Shown piece after piece: positions 26,055-34,245 of a DNA stretch of 64,000 nucleotides. How positions within the stretch are numbered: the first letter of the stretch is position 1; every line of letters starts with the position of its first letter. The notes beneath the pieces were generated by a model that was given only the letters and a program-made list of their open reading frames with translations, made no database searches and was not told the DNA's origin. Source of the stretch: AWTP1-13 sp963814055 (GTDB taxonomy: Bacteria > Pseudomonadota > Alphaproteobacteria > Rhizobiales > Hyphomicrobiaceae); contig CAWFBJ010000020.1 in the NCBI GenBank assembly GCA_963814055.1, positions 62,001 to 126,000 on the forward strand, read 5' to 3'. The position numbers were made by a program, and so were the translations under genes.

Positions 26055-27511
26055 TTTTGGAAGGTGACGCGGCCGGTACGGCCGACGTCGCACTGTCCTG
26101 GCGTGGCGAGACCGGGCAACGCTACCGTCACGCGATAGGGTTCCTTGGCAAGTGCCGAGGGCTGGATGGCGAGATTCGCCGGAGCCGCCGCCACGCCCGT
26201 CAAGCCGATGATGCGCCCCTGGTGATCGCGGCTTTCCCCGCGCAGGCGGAACGTTGCAGGATCGCCGATGCGCAGCCGGTTATAAGCCGTCTCACCGACA
26301 GTCGCCGTGACGACCACGCCCGAGCAATCGAGGAGGCGCACCAGTTCCTGGCCGCGCACTACGGTTTCGCCGGGCGCCGTCAAGACTTCCCAAACGCTGC
26401 CTCGAACCGGAGCCGAGAGTTCGGCTGCCGCGAGCGCGGCAAAGCGTATCGTCTCGTCGGAAAGCTCCGTGCGCAGGTTTGCGAGTTGCGTCTCGCGCTC
26501 GCGCAGCTCGGAGGAAACTTCGCTCAGGCGCTGCGCCACCTCGTCGGCGCGCTGCGAGGAGCGCGGCCGGTCGTTGTAGCTGTCGCCGATGAACACCCCC
26601 TTGCGCAGGGACGCCGCTTCCACCTCGATGCCGGCGAGGCGGTGACGCAAGGCGGCATGGGTCTCGGTCGCAACCGTTACATCGCGCCGCGCCTTCTCGA
26701 ACGTCGCATTCGTTATCGTCTTGGACTCGGCCAGCGGTGTGGCCCGCGCCAGCGCGCGCTCGGCTTCCTGCCGGTTGGCGGCCGCTGCGGCGATCTCGCT
26801 CGTGAGTTCGGCTATTCTCGCCTCCAGTTGACGCGAGCGCCCGTCCATGAACGCCTGTGTCTGTTCCGACAGATCCTTGTGCATCACTTCCAGGTCGTTG
26901 CGCCGGGAGGTCAGGCCTGTCCGTTCGCTCTCCAGACGATTGATCAGGCGGTGCAGGTCATCGAGGCGCCCGCGCTCGGCGCGCCGGTTGATGATCTTCA
27001 TCAGCCCCGCCGCCGGCTCGAGCTGCATGCCGACAGTGGTGGCGCCCAAGCCGGCGCCGATCTCGCCTTCGATCGGTGCGCGCAGCGTGATGAGGCGCGC
27101 ATTGATGACGGCCTCGATGCTGGTGGTTTGCAGCAGTGTGCGTACGGGCAGCCAGCCGACGGCGACAACCAGCAGCGCTCCTATGCCGACCTTCACTAGT
27201 CGGCTGCGGTGGGGCGCAACCAGCTGCGCGACACGAGATAGATATTCCTGCCAATGCTTTTGGTCGGGCATGCTGTCGGGATGCGCATGCCGCTCGAAGG
27301 CGTCGCGCAGCATCTTGATGCGCCCGGCAACGTCGAGCCTGTGGAGCGGCGTTGCCGCGTCTGTTTTCGCTGCGGGCTCCGCATTCGGGAGCCGTTTCTG
27401 CTGTTCCGGCGGTGATGACGGTCTGGCTGAGGCCAGCGAAATCGCCTGCTGCGCTTCGGCCTCGTCCGCAGAAGCAGCGCTTGCGGCGCGCATTTTTGTT
27501 GGGCGGCCCAT
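26051..27511 (-). CDS. HlyD-like membrane fusion protein of the glucan synthase pair
   Basis: 486 residues. A proline/alanine-rich cytoplasmic N-terminus leads to one membrane helix (LVKVGIGALLVVAVGWLPVRTLL) near residue 110. A split biotinyl-lipoyl-like domain follows (ARLITLRAPIEGEIG and ELSAPVRGSVWEVLTAPGETVVRGQEL), separated by long coiled coil from about residue 190 to 370, then a C-terminal barrel. It is translationally coupled to the synthase. A fusion protein before a GT2 synthase is the layout of rhizobial bgsBA (mixed-linkage beta-glucan) and of alg44/alg8-type systems; no bcsB, bcsC or bcsZ is nearby. Confidence 0.85.
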   Translation of the reverse strand: MGRPTKMRAASAASADEAEAQQAISLASARPSSPPEQQKRLPNAEPAAKTDAATPLHRLDVAGRIKMLRDAFERHAHPDSMPDQKHWQEYLSRVAQLVAPHRSRLVKVGIGALLVVAVGWLPVRTLLQTTSIEAVINARLITLRAPIEGEIGAGLGATTVGMQLEPAAGLMKIINRRAERGRLDDLHRLINRLESERTGLTSRRNDLEVMHKDLSEQTQAFMDGRSRQLEARIAELTSEIAAAAANRQEAERALARATPLAESKTITNATFEKARRDVTVATETHAALRHRLAGIEVEAASLRKGVFIGDSYNDRPRSSQRADEVAQRLSEVSSELRERETQLANLRTELSDETIRFAALAAAELSAPVRGSVWEVLTAPGETVVRGQELVRLLDCSGVVVTATVGETAYNRLRIGDPATFRLRGESRDHQGRIIGLTGVAAAPANLAIQPSALAKEPYRVTVALPGLATPGQCDVGRTGRVTFQK

Positions 27512-27988
27512 TGCCGTACCTTCTCTTTACTTGTGGCTCGCGCGATCGGCTGCAGGCGGGCGATGCAACGCGACCAACGCATTGGATTTGTATTGTGTTT
27601 TATTGATCAGGGTTTGCGGCAGTGTTAATGCCCGACGGCATGCGGCGACACCGGACGCCTGAACGGGGCCGCGGCGGTTGCTCGAGGCCGAAATGGTGCC
27701 GGCCTCAATCACTTATTGACGCTTTGGGTCCTCATCAGGCCCGCTTTTTCGGCCTCCGCCATCCCGGAAGGCTGATGTAAGACATGCGTAACCATCTTCT
27801 CTGATTGAGTGAATTTACGCACCGCAGCTTGCAAAAGCTGGCGCAATCGCCGCTTGGACACAAGCATTCCAGCGTCCCCGCGACACTTGCTGCCTTTGCG
27901 GCCAGCCTGCCTTGCCACGCTACCGCCCCAGCCCTATTGCACATGAGACCGGTTCCAACCCGCCTGGCCACCACGATCGGCGAGCTTC
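27512..27988. other. Non-coding stretch between divergent glucan and ccm operons
   Basis: 477 bases between divergent genes, so it should hold both promoters. I see no convincing -35/-10 pair and no convincing gene. A 69-codon minus-strand frame (27709-27918) has no ribosome-binding site and was not accepted. Confidence 0.5.
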
Positions 27989-29146
27989 ATGTTTCTCTGG
28001 ATCGCTTTTGCGTTCCTGACGGCCGCGGTTCTCGCCGCTGTGCTGGCACCCCTTGCGCGCGCCGCCCGCCAGGACGAGCCGCTTGGATCCACGGATGCAA
28101 GTGCGGTGGCCGTCTATCGCGATCAACTCCATGAGATCGCGGCGGATCAGACCCGCGGCGTCTTGAGCGCCGGCGAAGCGGAGGCCGCCAAGCTGGAGGT
28201 CTCGCGCCGTCTTCTCGCCAGCGCCACGCGCGCCGAACGAGCCGAACCCCAAGCTTCGCCTTCCCGCGTGCCGCTGGAGTCGAGGCACGCGACTATCGCG
28301 CTGGCCGCTGCCGTAGCCATACCCCTGCTGACTCTGGGCCTCTATCTCGCCCACGGATCGCCGGGTGCGCCCTCGAGCCCCTTCGCCGCCCGAACGGATG
28401 CTGCCGTCGAGCAGGCCGCGCTCGCCAATGTCATCGCCCAGGTGGAAGCGCGCCTGCGCAAGGATCCAGAGCAGGGCAAGGGCTGGGAGGCGATTGCGCC
28501 GGTCTATCTCAAACTCGGTCGTTTCCGCGATGCTGCCAACGCCTACGCCAACGCCGCCCGCCTCAACGGGGAGACGGTTCCTCTGCTCGCGGGCCGTGCC
28601 GAATCCGCCATGCTTGCGTCCGACGGAGTCGTCACCGAGGAGGCGCGCGTCGCCTACGAAAAGATCCTGAATCTGGAGCCGGGGCGTATGGAGCCCCGTT
28701 TTTGGCTGGCGATGGCGAAGGAGCAGGATGGCAATCTCGCCGATGCGCTGGCCGCTTACAAAGCCATTTTGGCGGATGCTGCGGTCGACGCATCTTATCG
28801 TCCGCCCCTGCTGATGCGCGTCCAGGAGGTGACCGCCCGTATCGCAGCCATTCAAGGCAACGCACCGCCTGGGCCCACGGCAGCAGACATGGCAGCTGCT
28901 GCCAAGCTCGCCCCCGAGCAGCGGTCGCAGATGATCGCCCAGATGGTCGACGGCCTGGCTCAGAGGCTCAAGAGCAACGGCCGCGACCTGCCCGGTTGGC
29001 TCCGCCTCCTCAATGCCTACGCCGTGCTCGACCGCAAGGACGACGCCCGTGCCGCGCTCGCGGAAGCGCGCCGCAACTTCGATGGTGATGCCGGCGCACT
29101 CGCCGAGCTTTCCAAGGTCGCCAGCACTCTTGGGCTCGGCTCATGA
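27989..29146 (+). CDS. ccmI: Cytochrome c maturation protein CcmI
   Basis: 385 residues. Two membrane helices (residues 1-20 and about 100-120) flank a cytoplasmic segment with YRDQLHEIAADQTRGVLSAGEAEAAKLEVSRRLL, the CcmI/CycH signature. The periplasmic part holds TPR repeats (KGWEAIAPVYLKLGRFRDAANAYANAA, LNLEPGRMEPRFWLAMA) that present apocytochrome to the haem ligase. First gene of the operon; overlaps ccmE by four bases (ATGA). Confidence 0.95.
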   Translation: MFLWIAFAFLTAAVLAAVLAPLARAARQDEPLGSTDASAVAVYRDQLHEIAADQTRGVLSAGEAEAAKLEVSRRLLASATRAERAEPQASPSRVPLESRHATIALAAAVAIPLLTLGLYLAHGSPGAPSSPFAARTDAAVEQAALANVIAQVEARLRKDPEQGKGWEAIAPVYLKLGRFRDAANAYANAARLNGETVPLLAGRAESAMLASDGVVTEEARVAYEKILNLEPGRMEPRFWLAMAKEQDGNLADALAAYKAILADAAVDASYRPPLLMRVQEVTARIAAIQGNAPPGPTAADMAAAAKLAPEQRSQMIAQMVDGLAQRLKSNGRDLPGWLRLLNAYAVLDRKDDARAALAEARRNFDGDAGALAELSKVASTLGLGS

Positions 29147-29601
29147 CCCGCAAACAGCGCCGCGCGACGTTTATCGGCCTCGCCGTCAGCATCCTCGCCG
29201 TTGCCGTATTTCTCGTGCTCTTTGCGCTGCGAGACACCATCGTGTTCTTTCACACGCCCAAGGAGGTCGCGGAAAAGCAGATCCCGGCCGGCAAGCGCAT
29301 CCGCCTCGGCGGACTCGTCGCCGACGGCAGTTTGAAGCGCGGCGAGGGACTGACCGTGACGTTCGCCATCACCGACACCGCCAAAACCATTCCCGTCAGC
29401 TACACGGGCATCCTTCCCGATCTCTTCCGCGAGGGGCAGGGCGTGGTGGCCGAGGGCAAGCTCGATCCCGCCGGCCGCTTCCATGCCGACACCGTGCTTG
29501 CCAAGCACGACGAAAACTACATGCCGCCCGAAGTCGCCAAAGCCCTCAAGGCACAGGGCGTGTGGAACGAGGGCAAGGCCAAAGGCGCGGTGCCGAAATG
29601 A
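29143..29601 (+). CDS. ccmE: Cytochrome c maturation haem chaperone CcmE
   Basis: 152 residues: a short cytoplasmic stub, one membrane anchor (FIGLAVSILAVAVFLVLFAL), then the OB-fold periplasmic domain with RLGGLVADGSL, VTFAITD and YTGILPDLFREGQGVVAEG. The haem-binding HxxxY motif is present as HDENY near residue 124, followed by MPPEV. It carries haem covalently on that histidine and passes it to CcmF/CcmH. Coupled to ccmI; separated from ccmF by a palindromic repeat. Confidence 0.96.
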   Translation: MTRKQRRATFIGLAVSILAVAVFLVLFALRDTIVFFHTPKEVAEKQIPAGKRIRLGGLVADGSLKRGEGLTVTFAITDTAKTIPVSYTGILPDLFREGQGVVAEGKLDPAGRFHADTVLAKHDENYMPPEVAKALKAQGVWNEGKAKGAVPK

Positions 29602-29644
29602 CGTCGCTGACGTGTATCATGGTGCGAATGGCCAACCCCATCGT

Positions 29645-29748
29645 CTCCTCCCCCCTTGTGGGGGAGGGACAGGGAGGGGGGGATTGCAGAACATTGGCCG
29701 TCGGGACTCCCCCCACCCCTAACCCCTCCCCACAAGGGGGAGGGGAAT
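29645..29748. repeat. Palindromic repeat element, copy 1, between ccmE and ccmF
   Basis: A long imperfect palindrome: CCTCCCCCCTTGTGGGGGAGG at the left, AGGGAGGGGGG, a short unique core starting ATTGCAGAAC, CTCCCCCCACCCCTA, and CCCCTCCCCACAAGGGGGAG at the right. A second copy lies at 31.8 kb in the same operon. Confidence 0.85.
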
Positions 29749-29764
29749 TCGGGAGCACCACCCC

Positions 29765-31750
29765 ATGATCGTCGAACTGGGACATTTCGCCGTTGTGCTT
29801 GCCCTGGCCGTGGCGCTGGTGCAGATGGTGCTGCCCGCCTGGGGCGCGCACACCGGCGATGCCCGCCTGATGCAGGTCGGCGAGCCTGCCGCGCTCGCGC
29901 AACTCGCACTGCTGGCCATCGCCTTCGGCGCGCTCACGCACGCCTACATCACGTCGGATTTCTCCGTCGAGAACGTGTGGGCCAACTCGCATTCGGCCAA
30001 ACCCCTGCTCTACAAAATCTCCGGCGTCTGGGGGAACCACGAAGGCTCCATGCTGCTGTGGGTGCTGATCCTGGCGTTGTTCGGGGCGGCCGTTGCACTC
30101 TTCGGCCGCAACCTGCCGAACACGCTGCGCGCCAACGCGCTGGCCGTGCAGGCTGTCATCGCCGTCGCCTTTCTCCTTTTCATCGTCTTTGCATCCAATC
30201 CCTTCACGCGCATACCGCTGCAACCGGAAGGGCGCGGTCTCAATCCGATCCTGCAGGACCCCGCGCTGTCCTTCCACCCGCCCTTCCTTTATGCGGGCTA
30301 CGTCGGCCTCTCGATGGCCTTCTCTTTCGCCGTCGCCGCGCTGATCGAAGGCCGCACCGACGCGGCCTGGGCGCGTTGGGTCAGGCCCTGGACGCTCGCT
30401 GCCTGGATCTGCCTCACGCTCGGCATCGCCATGGGCTCCTGGTGGGCCTACTACGAGCTGGGCTGGGGCGGCTGGTGGTTCTGGGACCCGGTCGAGAACG
30501 CTTCCTTCATGCCCTGGCTCGCCGCCACCGCGCTGCTGCACTCCGCGCTCGTGATGGAGAAGCGCGAAGCGTTGAAAGTGTGGACCATCCTGCTTGCCAT
30601 CCTTGCCTTCTCGCTCTCGCTCATCGGCACTTTCCTGGTGCGCTCCGGCGTCCTCACCTCCGTGCACGCGTTCGCCGTCGACCCCGCGCGCGGCGTCTTT
30701 ATTCTCGCGATCCTGGTCGTTCTGATCGGAGGTGCGCTCGCGCTCTACGCCTTCAGGGCGCCGCAGCTGCAGCGGGGCGGCCTGTTCGCACCGATCAGCC
30801 GCGAGGGCGCGCTTGTTCTCAACAATGTGCTGCTGACCGTTGCTTGCGCCACCGTCTTCATCGGTACGCTCTATCCACTCGCGCTGGAATCCCTGACCGG
30901 CGACAAGATTTCCGTCGGTCCTCCCTACTTCAATCTCACCTTCGGCCCGCTGATGATTCCGCTGTTGCTGGCGATGCCGTTCGGCCCCTTCCTGGCCTGG
31001 AAGCGCGGCGATCTCCTCGGTGCCATGCAACGCCTGTTCGCCGCCGCCAGCGTCGCCGTTCTGGCACTCACCGTTGCGTTCGCACTGTATTGGCGCGGAC
31101 CCTGGCTCGCACCGTTCGGCATTGCGCTCGGCGTCTGGGTCGTTGCCGGCGCGCTGTCGGAATGGATCACCCGCGTGAAGCTCTTCAATGCGCCGCTGGC
31201 CGACAGTATGCACCGCGCCCGTGGCCTGCCCCGCGCGGCCTACGGCACCCTGCTTGCGCACGCCGGCATCGGTCTCGCCGTGATCGGCATCGTTGCCACC
31301 ACGGCCTGGCAGAGCGAGGTCGTACTGTCGATGAAGCCCGGCGACAGTGCCCAGATCGCGGGCTATGAGCTTGCCTTCCGCGGCGCTGCACCCGCCCAGG
31401 GTCCGAACTATCAGGATCAGGTCGGCATATTGACTGTTACGCGCGGCGGCACACCGGTCACCGAGCTCAGCCCCGCCAAACGCACCTACGACACTCCACG
31501 CCAGACCACCACGGAAGCGGCCATCCATGTCTCGTGGCGCGGCGACCTCTACGCCGTCCTTGGCGATGAACTCACCGGGGGCGGCTTCGTCGTGCGCCTT
31601 TACTTCAATCCGCTCGTGCGGCTGATCTGGCTCGGCGCTCTCGTAATGGCGCTCGGCGGCCTGCTCTCCCTCTCCGACCGCCGCCTGCGCGTCGGCGCGC
31701 CTCACCGCGCCCGCCGCCGCCCCGTCTCCGCTCCCGCACCCGCGGAGTGA
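29765..31750 (+). CDS. ccmF: Cytochrome c haem lyase subunit CcmF
   Basis: 661 residues with about 15 membrane helices. The haem-handling WWD domain is intact (ELGWGGWWFWDPVENASFMPWL near residues 235-256), preceded by SNPFTR...PLQPEGRGLNPILQDPALSFHPP and the KISGVWGNHEGSMLLWVL region. These identify CcmF/CycK, which ligates haem to apocytochrome CXXCH motifs with CcmH and CcmI. ATG at 29765, just after the repeat element; the upstream sequence is GGGGAATTCGGGAGC, giving a usable ribosome-binding site. Confidence 0.97.
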   Translation: MIVELGHFAVVLALAVALVQMVLPAWGAHTGDARLMQVGEPAALAQLALLAIAFGALTHAYITSDFSVENVWANSHSAKPLLYKISGVWGNHEGSMLLWVLILALFGAAVALFGRNLPNTLRANALAVQAVIAVAFLLFIVFASNPFTRIPLQPEGRGLNPILQDPALSFHPPFLYAGYVGLSMAFSFAVAALIEGRTDAAWARWVRPWTLAAWICLTLGIAMGSWWAYYELGWGGWWFWDPVENASFMPWLAATALLHSALVMEKREALKVWTILLAILAFSLSLIGTFLVRSGVLTSVHAFAVDPARGVFILAILVVLIGGALALYAFRAPQLQRGGLFAPISREGALVLNNVLLTVACATVFIGTLYPLALESLTGDKISVGPPYFNLTFGPLMIPLLLAMPFGPFLAWKRGDLLGAMQRLFAAASVAVLALTVAFALYWRGPWLAPFGIALGVWVVAGALSEWITRVKLFNAPLADSMHRARGLPRAAYGTLLAHAGIGLAVIGIVATTAWQSEVVLSMKPGDSAQIAGYELAFRGAAPAQGPNYQDQVGILTVTRGGTPVTELSPAKRTYDTPRQTTTEAAIHVSWRGDLYAVLGDELTGGGFVVRLYFNPLVRLIWLGALVMALGGLLSLSDRRLRVGAPHRARRRPVSAPAPAE

Positions 31751-31807
31751 GATGTCAATGTCTGCGTCGTTGAGGCAACATCATTCCCTGGAACGCGCCG
31801 CCGCGTT

Positions 31808-31895
31808 CCCTCCCCCCTTGTGGGGGAGGGACAGGGAGGGGGGAATTGCAGAACGACAAACGTCGGTGCTCCCCCCACCCCTAGCCCCTCCCCAA
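31808..31895. repeat. Palindromic repeat element, copy 2, between ccmF and ccmH
   Basis: Same left half as copy 1 (TCCCCCCTTGTGGGGGAGGG, ACAGGGAGGGGGG) and the same core start ATTGCAGAAC. The outer right-hand hairpin arm is missing (ends CCCCTCCCCAAGTCG). Confidence 0.85.
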
Positions 31896-31923
31896 GTCGT
31901 GTCGAAGACGCGCCTCCGGCACG

Positions 31924-32445
31924 ATGAGGACGGGGAATCTCCTGAGCAGCATCATCGGAGTGCGTTCTTGGGCGGTGCCCGCGCTAGCACGCATACTGGT
32001 GTTGGGGCTCGTATGCCTGTTCACCCCCGCCCACGCCGTCGAGCCGGGCGAAATACTGAAAGACGGTGCCCTCGAAACCCGCGCGCGCACCATCTCCCAG
32101 GAACTGCGCTGCGTCGTGTGCCAGAACCAGTCGATCGACAATTCCAACGCTCCCCTCGCACACGACCTGCGCGTGCTTGTGCGCGAACGCCTCACCGCCG
32201 GCGACACCGACAGCCAGGTTCTCGCCTTTGTCGAAGCCCGCTACGGCGAATTCGTGCTTCTGCGTCCGCGCTTCAAGCTGCAAACACTGCTGCTTTGGCT
32301 CACGCCGCTGCTCCTGCTCGGCGGTGCCGCGGTCTTCTTGGTTCGCGCGCGCTCTGGTGAGCCAGTACCCGGCGCGGCGCCCCTGTCCGCCGACGAGCAA
32401 AAGCGCCTGGACGAGCTGCTCGCGCAGGACCGGCCTGATCGCTGA
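31924..32445 (+). CDS. ccmH: Cytochrome c maturation thiol protein CcmH
   Basis: 173 residues. A signal or anchor segment (ALARILVLGLVCLFTPAHAVE) is followed by the CcmH domain with LRCVVCQNQSIDNSNAPLAHDLR, where the CxxC pair reduces apocytochrome cysteines, then VLVRERLTAGDTDSQVLAFVEARYGEFVLLRPRF and a C-terminal membrane helix (LLLWLTPLLLLGGAAVFLV). This is the short CcmH/CycL form of alphaproteobacteria, completing ccmI-E-F-H. Confidence 0.96.
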   Translation: MRTGNLLSSIIGVRSWAVPALARILVLGLVCLFTPAHAVEPGEILKDGALETRARTISQELRCVVCQNQSIDNSNAPLAHDLRVLVRERLTAGDTDSQVLAFVEARYGEFVLLRPRFKLQTLLLWLTPLLLLGGAAVFLVRARSGEPVPGAAPLSADEQKRLDELLAQDRPDR

Positions 32446-32454
32446 GGCCTAGGC

Positions 32455-32940
32455 ATGCATCAGGTCGACGTCCGCTACACCAAGTCCTTGGTCCGCGAGG
32501 CGGTGAATGCCTTTTACTGGCGCACGCTGAGGCGGCGCTTCGGCTGGTCGGGAGCGGTGGCTCTGGTCGTGACGCTGGTTGCGTTTAGCGTGCTGGTGCT
32601 CGGCGGCGACAGGTCGTGGGTGGTGGGTTTCAGCGGCGCCGGCATTCTGTTCGTTCTGCTCATCTTTCTCGTGGGGTATGTTGCGCATTATCGCAACGCC
32701 ACCGGCCGCCTCGAGCGCATGGCCAACCCCGAGGCCCGTTTCGTTTTCACGGAACGGGATTTCACCGTCACATCGGACCTCGGATCTGGCACGCTGTCGT
32801 GGTCGTCCGTGCGCGAGGTCTGGGCATTCCCGCGGTTCTGGCTGTTCCTGCTGTCGAAATCTCAATTTCTTACGCTGCCCATCGAAGGCGTCGGCGAAGA
32901 CGTGCGGGCGCTGATACGCAGCAAGGCTGACGTGTCGTAG
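32455..32940 (+). CDS. YcxB-like membrane protein
   Basis: 161 residues. Two adjacent membrane helices (VALVVTLVAFSVLVLGG and GILFVLLIFLVGYVAHY) are followed by a small beta-rich domain, ARFVFTERDFTVTSDLGSGTLSWSSVREVWAFPRFWLFLLSKSQFLTLP. This is the YcxB C-terminal pattern. Function unknown. It starts nine bases after ccmH and may be read through from the ccm operon. Confidence 0.75.
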   Translation: MHQVDVRYTKSLVREAVNAFYWRTLRRRFGWSGAVALVVTLVAFSVLVLGGDRSWVVGFSGAGILFVLLIFLVGYVAHYRNATGRLERMANPEARFVFTERDFTVTSDLGSGTLSWSSVREVWAFPRFWLFLLSKSQFLTLPIEGVGEDVRALIRSKADVS

Positions 32941-32954
32941 AGAGCGCTCACCCG

Positions 32955-34142
32955 TCACGACTTGGCGGGCCGCGCCTTGCTCTTGTCGGCGGCCGCGCCG
33001 TGCAGCCGTTTGAGCAGCGCCTGCGTTGCCATCCCCGTCACCGTGAGTCCCTGCGCCTTTTCATAAGCCTCGATGGCGATGCGCAGCGCCGGCCCATATG
33101 CGCCGTCCACCGCTCCATCGTAGAGCTGCCGCCGCTTCAATGCCGTCTGCAGGTCGCGGATCTGCTCGGCCGTGTTCAGGATTGTGGCGCGGCGGAAGGC
33201 ATCGAGCTTGGTTGCAAATGCAGCCGCGCTGACACCCGTATTGGCCACCGTCTCGGATTTGTAGCGCCGGACGACTTCGCCTTCTTTCATGTCCACTTTC
33301 GATTGCACGTAGGTGCCGACGTTTATGCCGATCACCTCGGGCCCCTGCGCCGTCTCCAGGAGCAGTGGCGATCCCGAAGATGCTCCGCCCGTGTCGCAGG
33401 TGTGCAGCAGAAGTGCGTCGGGTTCTGCAAAATCCTCGGTGATCGTTTTCCACTGTGCGCCCTCGAAATTGCGCGTAATTCCACAGGGCTTCGCATAGGC
33501 CAGCTTCCAGGGCGTGAAATCCCGATGGTACGACACCTGGAACACGCGCTTGTCGGCCGCTGCGGCGATGATCTCTTCTGTTGGCAGCGGCCTGACCGGC
33601 AGCACCCCCTTGCTGCAGGTGGGCCGCGCAAGGCGCACGAAGGCCCAGTCCTTGGTCGCGTCGATGGGCGGACGCATGTTCAGCGTCGGGGCGCCCGATA
33701 TCACGTGCTGGGCGGTGGTGCCGGTCGCGTGGCCGGCGACACGCGCGTAGTCGCGCACCGCATCGTAGTTGCGGGCGAACCAGAAATCCGAGATGCGCGG
33801 TGGACGTTCCCCGGCGATCCTGAACAGGCAGTGCCCCGCGGTCGCCACGATGTCTGGGGCCACGCAGAACGCCGTGCACACCATGCGCGAGCGCGGGTTG
33901 AACAGCAGCCCCATCTTGCCCTGCAGCTCCTTGTACTGCGGCGGGAGAGGCACGCGCTCATCGCCGCCGATCACCGCCACGGGCTGTGGGCGCGAAGAAT
34001 CAGAAGGTTGCGGGGCGGGTGTCTGCCAGGCTGATGCGCCGGCATGGACCCAGGCATTCGCGGCCAGCACCAGTGGGAAAAGGCACACACGCGGCCGGCA
34101 AAACCACCTGTGTCCTGGTCCTTGCCTGTGGTTCATGGCCAA
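32955..34142 (-). CDS. Trypsin-like serine protease with peptidoglycan-binding domain
   Basis: 395 residues. An N-terminal leader (LFPLVLAANAWVHAGASA) suggests export. The protease domain has His in ATAGHC near residue 103, Asp in ATKDWAFVRL near 163 and Ser in GGASSGSPLL near 256, a complete triad. The C-terminal 70 residues form a PG_binding_1-like domain (LQTALKRRQLYDGAVDGAYGPALRIAIEAYEKAQGL), pointing to the cell wall as its site. The exact start is uncertain; a shorter Met (MNHRQ) is possible. It is divergent from the HtrA protease gene next door. Confidence 0.85.
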   Translation of the reverse strand: MAMNHRQGPGHRWFCRPRVCLFPLVLAANAWVHAGASAWQTPAPQPSDSSRPQPVAVIGGDERVPLPPQYKELQGKMGLLFNPRSRMVCTAFCVAPDIVATAGHCLFRIAGERPPRISDFWFARNYDAVRDYARVAGHATGTTAQHVISGAPTLNMRPPIDATKDWAFVRLARPTCSKGVLPVRPLPTEEIIAAAADKRVFQVSYHRDFTPWKLAYAKPCGITRNFEGAQWKTITEDFAEPDALLLHTCDTGGASSGSPLLLETAQGPEVIGINVGTYVQSKVDMKEGEVVRRYKSETVANTGVSAAAFATKLDAFRRATILNTAEQIRDLQTALKRRQLYDGAVDGAYGPALRIAIEAYEKAQGLTVTGMATQALLKRLHGAAADKSKARPAKS

Positions 34143-34245
34143 GTATTACCAACTTTTAAGGTGGCCGAAATGGCCATGTAATTTTGCACTCCCTATACCC
34201 TGAGGGTACAGGACTTTCCAATTCCCGCTCGCGAGGTCAAATCGC

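Noticed and set aside
27709..27918. 69-codon minus-strand frame between the glucan and ccm operons
   Set aside because: No ribosome-binding site and no recognisable features; weaker than other small genes accepted here.
29546..31705. 719-codon minus-strand frame opposite ccmF
   Set aside because: Composition (Glu/Arg/Gly-rich) and exact overlap with CcmF show it is an antisense shadow.
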